A stretch of DNA of 12,668 nucleotides from Tateyamaria sp. (GTDB lineage Bacteria > Pseudomonadota > Alphaproteobacteria > Rhodobacterales > Rhodobacteraceae). Of this stretch, positions 6,943-12,668 are shown one piece after another. Within the stretch, counting starts at the first letter, position 1. Each line of letters starts with the position of its first letter. The notes beneath the pieces were generated by a model, which saw only the letters and a program-made list of their open reading frames with translations, ran no database searches and was not told the origin of the DNA. The position numbers and the translations under genes were made by a program. The stretch spans positions 1 through 12,668 of the forward strand of contig JABITU010000238.1 in assembly GCA_018668195.1 (NCBI GenBank). The letters run 5' to 3'.

Positions 6943-8982
6943 ATGCGCACCGACCCTCTCGTCGTTTTTACTCCATCCGGCAAACGCGGAAACTTTCCTG
7001 TGGGCACACCCATTCTCACAGCCGCGCGGCAATTGGGAGTTGATCTGGATTCGGTCTGTGGTGGAAGGGGAATATGCTCAAAGTGCCAGATAACTCCGAG
7101 CTATGGTGAGTTCCCCAAACACGGCGTGACGGTCGTTGACGGTGCACTTTCAGATTGGAACAAGGTTGAACAGCGCTACAAGGACAAGCGCGGACTGACC
7201 GAGGGCCGTAGGTTGGGATGTCAGGCGACGGTTCAGGGCAATATTGTCATCGATGTCCCCCCTGAAAGCCAAGTTCACAAACAAGTCGTGCGCAAGCGGG
7301 CCGAGGCACGCGATATTGTCATGAACCCTTCAACGAAATTGTTTTATGTCGAGGTCGAACAGCCCGACATGCATGAACCGTCGGGAGATCTGGAACGGTT
7401 GGTTCGCGCACTTGAAGTCGAGTGGGGGCTGAAAAATATCCACGCAGATTTGCACATCCTGCAATCGCTGCAACAGACCCTGCGCAAGGGCAGTTGGAAA
7501 GTCACGGCGGCCGTCCATCTGGGCGATAGCGAGAACCCGCCGCGCATCATGCACTTGTGGCCGGGCTATTACGAGGGTGCAGTTTATGGGCTGGCGGTCG
7601 ATCTGGGCTCGACCACGATTGCGGCACACTTGTGTGACCTGCTGACCGGAGAGGTCGTGGCCTCGTCTGGTGTCATGAATCCGCAAATCCGTTTTGGCGA
7701 AGATCTGATGAGCCGCGTGAGCTACGGCATGATGAATGCTGGTGGTGCCAACGAGATGACCCATGCCGTGCGCGAGGGGATGAACGCGCTGTTCACGCAA
7801 GTCGCGACTGAGGCGCAGATCGACAAGGGCTTAATTGTCGATGCGGTATTCGTCTGCAACCCTGTCATGCATCACCTACTGTTGGGAATTGATCCGTTTG
7901 AGCTTGGTCAGGCGCCATTCGCCTTGGCCACGTCAAATTCAATGCGTCTTCGGGCTGACGATCTTGATCTAAACATCCACCCCTCTGCCCGCGTTTATTT
8001 ACTGCCTTGCATAGCGGGGCACGTCGGCGCGGATGCCGCTGCCGTTGCTTTGTCAGAGGCACCGGACAAATCAGAAGACCTTGTTTTGGTTGTCGACGTT
8101 GGCACCAATGCCGAAATCTTGCTTGGCAACCATGAGAAGGTTCTGGCCTGTTCTTCACCGACCGGACCTGCCTTTGAGGGCGCGCAGATCAGCGCCGGTC
8201 AACGTGCCGCGCCCGGTGCAATAGAACGGGTCGAGATTAACACTGTAACAAAAGAGCCGCGTTTTCGAGTGATTGGTGTCGATCTGTGGTCAGACGAAGG
8301 CGGGTTCGCCGAGGCAACTGCCGGTACGGGCATCACCGGCATCTGCGGCTCGGGTATTATCGAAGCCATCGCTGAAATGCGCCTTGCAGGGCTTTTGGAC
8401 CCGTCTGGCCTGATCGGCAGCGCCGTCCAAACTGGTACCGTGCGCTGCATTGCTGACGGACGCACACATTCCTATGTGCTGCATGATGGTTCCGCGACGG
8501 GAGGGGCGCTGATTACGGTGACAAACCCTGACATTCGCGCCATACAGATGGCCAAAGCCGCGCTGTATTCTGGTGCGCGTCTGCTGATGGACAAGTTCGG
8601 CGTCGACAGCGTTGACCGCATTGTACTGGCAGGTGCGTTTGGCGCCCATATCTCACCCAAACACGCGATGGTTTTGGGCATGATACCCGACGCGCCTTTT
8701 GACAAGGTCACATCAGCGGGCAATGCAGCGGGCACCGGCGCACGCATCGCGCTGCTCAATCGTGCGGCACGAGCCGAGATCGAAGAAACAGTGCGACGCA
8801 TTCACAAAGTGGAAACAGCAATAGAGCCACGGTTTCAAGAACATTTTGTCAATGCTTCTGCCATCCCAAATGCGATGGAGCCGTTTCCGATCCTAAACAG
8901 CTTGCTTACATTGCCGATGGTCAGTTTTAATACAGGTGGCGATCCGGAAGGAGGCGGCCGTCGCAGAAGACGGCGCGCATGA
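6943..8982 (+). CDS. RACo-like [2Fe-2S] ferredoxin/ASKHA (DUF4445) corrinoid-protein reactivator
   Basis: Probable ATP-dependent reductive reactivator that returns inactive Co(II) corrinoid proteins to Co(I). The 679-aa protein has an N-terminal plant-type [2Fe-2S] ferredoxin domain (about 5-107) with ligands Cys39, Cys45, Cys48 and Cys93, a linker (about 110-205), and an ASKHA ATPase core with phosphate loops VDLGSTT (219-225) and VDVGTNAE (384-391) plus AGAFGAHI (563-570). In Phaeobacter inhibens a protein of this family was linked by fitness data to a split methionine synthase lacking its own reactivation domain (recalled from published work), so MetH repair is the best guess; a methylamine or betaine corrinoid system is the alternative. 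No corrinoid protein is adjacent. The tail after ~610 ends in a GGRRRRRRA basic patch. ATG 6943 is chosen over 6910 on its Shine-Dalgarno. Confidence 0.85.
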   Translation: MRTDPLVVFTPSGKRGNFPVGTPILTAARQLGVDLDSVCGGRGICSKCQITPSYGEFPKHGVTVVDGALSDWNKVEQRYKDKRGLTEGRRLGCQATVQGNIVIDVPPESQVHKQVVRKRAEARDIVMNPSTKLFYVEVEQPDMHEPSGDLERLVRALEVEWGLKNIHADLHILQSLQQTLRKGSWKVTAAVHLGDSENPPRIMHLWPGYYEGAVYGLAVDLGSTTIAAHLCDLLTGEVVASSGVMNPQIRFGEDLMSRVSYGMMNAGGANEMTHAVREGMNALFTQVATEAQIDKGLIVDAVFVCNPVMHHLLLGIDPFELGQAPFALATSNSMRLRADDLDLNIHPSARVYLLPCIAGHVGADAAAVALSEAPDKSEDLVLVVDVGTNAEILLGNHEKVLACSSPTGPAFEGAQISAGQRAAPGAIERVEINTVTKEPRFRVIGVDLWSDEGGFAEATAGTGITGICGSGIIEAIAEMRLAGLLDPSGLIGSAVQTGTVRCIADGRTHSYVLHDGSATGGALITVTNPDIRAIQMAKAALYSGARLLMDKFGVDSVDRIVLAGAFGAHISPKHAMVLGMIPDAPFDKVTSAGNAAGTGARIALLNRAARAEIEETVRRIHKVETAIEPRFQEHFVNASAIPNAMEPFPILNSLLTLPMVSFNTGGDPEGGGRRRRRRA

Positions 8983-9093
8983 GTGGCTGTGCATCGTGGC
9001 GTACAGGTGTTGTGATTTTGGCAAATTTGAATGTTATTTCACTGCGTTTTTGTCGTTGCAATGAAATATAGACCAGATGGTCAAAGGGCATAA

Positions 9094-9936
9094 ATGAGCA
9101 ACACCGATCAAAAAGACTATTGGTCTAGCGCCGCCGGGCAGATCTGGGTTGAACAGCAAATAAAGCTAGACAGAATGCTGCAACCGGTGCTGGATCTGGT
9201 GCTTGACCGGGCCGCATTAGCCTCTGGCGCGCGGGTTTTAGACGTGGGCAGCGGTACCGGTGCAAGTGTGGCGCAGGCCGCAGCCCTTGTGGGGCCATCA
9301 GGGCATGTCACCGGGCTTGATATCTCGGAGACGATGCTGGCCCACGCGCGGAGCCGACTGGCCAAAACCCACAACGCGGCATGCCTGAGGGCAGATGCGC
9401 AGACTCACCCTTTTGAGTTTGGCGGTTATGACGCGTTGATCTCGCGCTTTGGGGTCATGTTCTTTGACGATACGACCGCTGCCTTTGCCAATATGGCGCG
9501 CGGATTGGTACCCGGTGCGACCTTGACGCTGGGCACATGGGGCCCCGCCCCACAAAACCCCTATTTCATGGATGCAGCCAAGGCCGCGAAAGACGTCTTT
9601 GGACCGATTGACAAAGTAGATCGCACCTTGCCCGGCCCGTTTGCCTTTGAAGATGCAAAACGGGTGGTTCCGATGTTGCATGCCGCCCAATTGCAGAATG
9701 TGACCTGCGACAAGGTCGAGGTCTACCTAAGGCCACCGGGTGACCTGCAGGCTGTGGCAAACCTTTTGTGCGAAATCGGCCCCGCAAACCGAGCTCTCAG
9801 CTATTTTAACGCGAGCTCCGCAGACCGAGCCCGTCTGGTCGCGACATTGGTCGAGCGGATACGTGTTTATGAAACCTCTGAAGGCCTGAGGATTCCCGCC
9901 CTGATCAATCTATATCAGGCACGCACTGTTGCATGA
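9094..9936 (+). CDS. Class I SAM-dependent methyltransferase, substrate unknown
   Basis: The 280-aa soluble protein has a Rossmann-type SAM-binding domain of the UbiE/Methyltransf_11-25 type. Motif I is VLDVGSGTGA (48-57), the acidic end of strand 2 is Asp76 in GLDIS, Asp101 in RADAQ contacts the adenine region in relatives, and motif IV is YDALISRFGVMFF (112-124). The C-terminal third (about 165-280) is the variable substrate cap and gives no clue I recognise. AAAGGG (9084-9089) lies upstream of the ATG. It starts 111 nt after the reactivator gene on the same strand, so read-through is possible but a shared pathway is not shown. Candidate substrates are small molecules or quinone/lipid-like compounds; I cannot choose. 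Confidence 0.8.
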   Translation: MSNTDQKDYWSSAAGQIWVEQQIKLDRMLQPVLDLVLDRAALASGARVLDVGSGTGASVAQAAALVGPSGHVTGLDISETMLAHARSRLAKTHNAACLRADAQTHPFEFGGYDALISRFGVMFFDDTTAAFANMARGLVPGATLTLGTWGPAPQNPYFMDAAKAAKDVFGPIDKVDRTLPGPFAFEDAKRVVPMLHAAQLQNVTCDKVEVYLRPPGDLQAVANLLCEIGPANRALSYFNASSADRARLVATLVERIRVYETSEGLRIPALINLYQARTVA

Positions 9937-9955
9937 TACGAAAATCCCGTTTGAC

Positions 9956-10021
9956 GGTTGCCCGCGCCTCGAGCCATTTCACGGCCGCACAAAGTTGCTG
10001 TAAACAAAAAGCGCGGCAACC
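9956..10021. repeat. Spaced inverted repeat downstream of the methyltransferase gene
   Basis: GGTTGCCCGCGC (9956-9967) and GCGCGGCAACC (10011-10021) are complementary over 11 bp with one bulged C, 43 nt apart. It starts 20 nt after the stop codon, between convergent genes. No T-run follows on either strand. It could be a large 3' stem protecting transcript ends; otherwise I see only short palindromes between 9937 and 10190. Confidence 0.4.
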
Positions 10022-10047
10022 ATCCAAGTTTGGAACGTCACAGCTGG

Positions 10048-10060
10048 ATTGTTCAACAAT
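10048..10060. repeat. Perfect palindrome ATTGTT-C-AACAAT
   Basis: Two 6-bp half-sites around a single C, in the gap between two convergent genes. This is operator-like in form, but no promoter would be expected here. A second inverted pair, CGTTATG (10074-10080)/CATAACG (10094-10100), follows and could form a 7-bp hairpin. Confidence 0.35.
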
Positions 10061-10190
10061 ATCAAAGTGTATCCGTTATGTTTTTCATAGCAGCATAACG
10101 CTACTTGAAATTTAAAATTCCAAAACACGTGCTTAGAAGCTGTTATTGAAGCGCATGATGTTCAAAAACCGCCTTATCGATCGGCACCGG

Positions 10191-11483
10191 TCACCGCGCA
10201 ATGACAATATCGGCTCGCAATCCGCCCAGCCTGTCGCAATGACCCAGACGCAAAACACCACCGTGTGCGCGTGCAATATCTGTAGCTATGGCGAGGCCAA
10301 GACCAACACCAGATCCTTTGTCTTGGTTGCGCGCGCGGTCCAGCCGGACAAAAGGGCGCTGCGCATCGGCGCGCTGTGCCTCGGGGATGCCAGGGCCATC
10401 ATCCTCAACACGAAAGCGCACGGACTTGTTTGTGACGGCGACGGAAACCTCTGCTTTTGCGCCGTAGCGCACCGCATTGCTGATCAGATTGTCCAGCGCG
10501 CGCCGCATTGCCAAGGGGCGTAGGATGACGGTTCCCGTCCCTTCGATCTTATGAAAAGTGACCGGTTGTCCCGCGCGTTGAGCGTCTTTCACCAGTTCGC
10601 GCGCCAAAGCCTCGGGCTTGACTTGTTCCGGCGCGCCCTCGTTGTCGCCGGCGGCAAAGCTTAGAAACGCGTCAATCATGCGCTGCATCTCGGTGACGTC
10701 CTGCTCCAGCGGAAGGCGATCTTGGTCTTCCAACATTGAAAGCGCCAGTCGCATTCGCGTCAGCGGGGTACGCAGGTCGTGACTGACCCCCGACAGCATC
10801 AACGTACGCGTTTCGATCTGCCGCTCTATCCGGTTTCGCATGTCAACAAAAGCAGTGCCGGCGGACCGCACCTCTGTTGCACCAGCAGGGGTATAGGGCA
10901 AGTGCCTACCACGACCAAATGCCTCTGCCGCATCGGCCAGTCGTTTAATAGGGCGCAATTGATTGCGCAGATAAATAAAGGCAATCGCAGTGATCAGAAC
11001 ACTAAAAAATAACATATTTACAAGTAGTTGGTGTGGGTTCGACGCCGAAATGCGACGCCTGTCAAAAGTAATGTCCAAAGGCCCCCTTGGATCATCCACG
11101 ACCAACTGAACAACGTCGTCATCATAAAGGTCAAAAACCGCAATCTGAGGCAGAGCTGCGCTAAGTCTATCGATGATCACCAGACCCGAGAAATCATACC
11201 ATAACCGGCTGTCAGGGTCTATCAGCGCTGTTGATTCCCGCTGAACCACCAGCATTTCGAGTGGTCCGGCGATCTCTTTGATTTGCTCAGGATCCGCTGC
11301 TAAGACCAGCTGCAATTCACGAATAACCGTGTCCGACATCTGTTGGGTCACGTCTTCGAAATGGCGCTGGACAAACACGACGAGCACGACAATCTGCACA
11401 ACCACGACAGGCAACAGCAAGATCAGCGCAGCCCGTGCATAAATGCCACGCGGAAAATAATGTTTGAGCCATAAGAACTTCAT
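10191..11483 (-). CDS. EnvZ-type membrane sensor histidine kinase
   Basis: Inner-membrane sensor that autophosphorylates and passes phosphate to an OmpR-class regulator. In the 430 aa: transmembrane segment 1 (about 17-39), a periplasmic domain (about 40-153), segment 2 (about 154-173), HAMP (about 173-226), HisKA motif SHDLRTPLTR with His235, and an ATPase domain with N-box Asn332/Asn336, G1 DDGPGIP (361-367) and G2 GSGVGLGLAI (390-399). All catalytic residues are intact. The DLRTPLTR phosphorylation box is the EnvZ kind, but the input signal is not evident. No response regulator lies on either side: upstream is a divergent hydrolase gene 46 nt away, downstream a convergent methyltransferase gene. 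The ATG at 11483 has only a weak Shine-Dalgarno. Confidence 0.9.
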   Translation of the reverse strand: MKFLWLKHYFPRGIYARAALILLLPVVVVQIVVLVVFVQRHFEDVTQQMSDTVIRELQLVLAADPEQIKEIAGPLEMLVVQRESTALIDPDSRLWYDFSGLVIIDRLSAALPQIAVFDLYDDDVVQLVVDDPRGPLDITFDRRRISASNPHQLLVNMLFFSVLITAIAFIYLRNQLRPIKRLADAAEAFGRGRHLPYTPAGATEVRSAGTAFVDMRNRIERQIETRTLMLSGVSHDLRTPLTRMRLALSMLEDQDRLPLEQDVTEMQRMIDAFLSFAAGDNEGAPEQVKPEALARELVKDAQRAGQPVTFHKIEGTGTVILRPLAMRRALDNLISNAVRYGAKAEVSVAVTNKSVRFRVEDDGPGIPEAQRADAQRPFVRLDRARNQDKGSGVGLGLAIATDIARAHGGVLRLGHCDRLGGLRADIVIAR

Positions 11484-11529
11484 GCGCTAAAGCCTAACCT
11501 CGCCAGCCCCAAACCGAAAGAGCAAGACC

Positions 11530-12441
11530 GTGCAACCACCCGACGATTTTGACCCGCCCATCGGAATAGCACAGACCTTGTCGCAAGGGGTACGCCGGAT
11601 TGTTGCACCTAACCCGTCACCAATGACTTACCGTGGCACCAACACCTATATTGTTGGCACCCTCGATTTGGCTGTCATCGACCCCGGCCCACTGGACTTG
11701 CATCATCTTGAGGCGATACTGGACGCATGCGCCAGCCCACAAAAGGTCACAAAAATCATCGTTACCCACAGCCATTTGGACCACTCACCGCTAGCCCGCC
11801 CATTGTCAGAACGTACTGGCGCACCAATATATGCCTTTGGAGACGCACGCGCTGGCCGCTCTGACGCGATGCAAGCACTCGCTCGCTCAGGCATGACGGG
11901 CGGAGGAGAAGGCATAGATCATAGTTTTGTTCCGGATCAAATCGTAATGCATGATCAACGGCTCAGCGGCAGCGACTGGCACCTTGACGTCATCCATACG
12001 CCAGGACATCTAGGCAATCACATCTGTCTGGGTTTGGAGGGGCTTTGCTTTACCGCTGATCACGTTATGGGATGGTCTAGCTCTCTGGTATCCCCGCCCG
12101 ATGGTGATCTGACAGATTTCATGGCGTCTTGCGCCCGGCTTCGCGCGCGGGACTGGCGCCGTTTTTTACCCGGACATGGCGGCACCATAGATACACCGCA
12201 CGATCGATTAGATTGGCTGATTACCCACCGAAAAGGGCGCGAAGCCGCGATCCTTAAAGCGCTTAGATCCAAACCTGCCACCGCAAAGCAGCTTACGCAT
12301 GCTGTCTACACTGACACACCGACCGCACTGTTGCCCGTTGCAGAGCGAAATGTTCTAGCGCATCTTATTGACTTAATGGGGCAATCTAAGGTGCAGGCAC
12401 TTGGCATCTTGTCTGCAGAAGTTTTTTTTAGATGCCGATGA
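11530..12441 (+). CDS. LACTB2-like metallo-beta-lactamase-fold hydrolase
   Basis: The 303-aa soluble protein has the complete zinc-binding set of the metallo-beta-lactamase fold: HSHLDH (His80, His82, Asp84, His85), TPGH (His160), ADH (Asp177) and PGHG (His216). A C-terminal winged-helix-like region follows (about 235-295). This layout matches the LACTB2-like group, whose animal member is a single-strand-specific endoribonuclease; many bacterial members are labelled glyoxalase II-like without proof. The start is GTG at 11530: the residues after it (PPDDFDPPIG) resemble the family N-terminus, and AAAGAG is 7 nt upstream. The final codons include an 8-T run (12422-12429). Divergent from the sensor kinase with a 46-nt gap; tRNA-Asn follows 80 nt downstream. 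Substrate unknown. Confidence 0.85.
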   Translation: MQPPDDFDPPIGIAQTLSQGVRRIVAPNPSPMTYRGTNTYIVGTLDLAVIDPGPLDLHHLEAILDACASPQKVTKIIVTHSHLDHSPLARPLSERTGAPIYAFGDARAGRSDAMQALARSGMTGGGEGIDHSFVPDQIVMHDQRLSGSDWHLDVIHTPGHLGNHICLGLEGLCFTADHVMGWSSSLVSPPDGDLTDFMASCARLRARDWRRFLPGHGGTIDTPHDRLDWLITHRKGREAAILKALRSKPATAKQLTHAVYTDTPTALLPVAERNVLAHLIDLMGQSKVQALGILSAEVFFRCR

Positions 12442-12481
12442 TTAAGCACTGAATTTTTGCAACCCGGCACCGCAATCCCTC

Positions 12482-12510
12482 TGGACGGCGCAAATCGCCC
12501 TTGCTATATG
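12482..12510 (+). promoter_or_regulatory. Probable promoter of tRNA-Asn
   Basis: TGGACG (12482-12487, within CTGGAC, close to the alphaproteobacterial CTTGAC) is separated by 17 nt from TATATG (12505-12510). This would start transcription a few nt before the mature tRNA at 12522. The match is partial, but the spacing and position fit. A small GGCG/CGCC stem falls in the spacer. Confidence 0.45.
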
Positions 12511-12521
12511 GCTAGCATTGG

Positions 12522-12596
12522 TCCGGCGTAGCTCAGCGGTAGAGCAGTTGACTGTTAATCAATTGGTCGTAGGTTCGATCCCTACCGCCGGAGCCA
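12522..12596 (+). tRNA. tRNA-Asn (anticodon GTT)
   Basis: A full cloverleaf of 75 nt including encoded CCA: acceptor TCCGGCG/CGCCGGA, D-arm GCTC/GAGC, anticodon stem GTTGA/TCAAT around the loop CTGTTAA (anticodon GTT at 12554-12556), a 5-nt variable loop, T-arm GTAGG/CCTAC with the TTCGATC loop, and discriminator G then CCA. It decodes AAC and AAU. No base is out of place apart from one G-T pair in the anticodon stem. Confidence 0.97.
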
Positions 12597-12602
12597 AACA
12601 TT

Positions 12603-12629
12603 CCTTTGTTTCAATACGAGAATCAAAGG
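12603..12629 (+). terminator. Hairpin downstream of tRNA-Asn
   Basis: CCTTTG-T-TTC and GAA-T-CAAAGG pair over 9 bp with one T-T mismatch and a 7-nt loop, 6 nt after the tRNA. No T-run follows, so it may be a processing or weak termination structure. After it, to the window end, I see no supported gene. Confidence 0.35.
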
Positions 12630-12668
12630 TGTAGCACAAATGCCCCAGCAGCAAGATTGTTTGAAGTC

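Noticed and set aside
9933..10115. 60-codon plus-strand frame overlapping the methyltransferase stop
   Set aside because: Although it overlaps the stop codon in a translation-coupling-like way, it runs through inverted repeats and its product has no recognisable feature.

Overview
The window looks like chromosomal DNA of an alphaproteobacterium of the order Rhodobacterales (Roseobacter-type). Three things point there: a CckA hybrid kinase of the CtrA phosphorelay with a CtrA-type box upstream, a guaB gene followed by a short RsmB/NOP methyltransferase gene, and a ferredoxin/ASKHA (DUF4445) corrinoid-reactivation protein of the kind these bacteria use with a split methionine synthase. This assignment comes from protein families and recall, not from a search.

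Layout. Positions 1-~120 carry the left end of what looks like an IS3-type insertion sequence reading leftward out of the window; only its first 12 codons are visible. From ~120 to 5394 all genes read on the minus strand, in transcription order guaB (IMP dehydrogenase), an RsmB/NOP-type RNA m5C methyltransferase, then cckA. The first two are 41 nt apart and probably co-transcribed. cckA is separated by a GC-rich hairpin and a perfect CtrA-type site, so it probably has its own CtrA-responsive promoter. A 353-nt intergenic region (5395-5747) separates guaB from plus-strand genes: a ureohydrolase (agmatinase family), the RACo-like protein and a class I SAM-dependent methyltransferase. A minus-strand EnvZ-type sensor kinase with no adjacent response regulator follows, then divergently a LACTB2-like metallo-beta-lactamase-fold protein, then tRNA-Asn(GTT) near the right edge.

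How the genes relate. Most are housekeeping or regulatory genes with separate jobs: purine synthesis, rRNA/tRNA modification, cell-cycle/motility signalling, guanidino-compound hydrolysis, cobalamin enzyme repair and envelope sensing. I see no phage, CRISPR, toxin-antitoxin or biosynthetic cluster, and no convincing new multi-gene system. The most informative signals are regulatory: the CtrA box upstream of cckA (apparent feedback), the transposase translation-start hairpin, and the isolated corrinoid-reactivation gene whose target must lie elsewhere.
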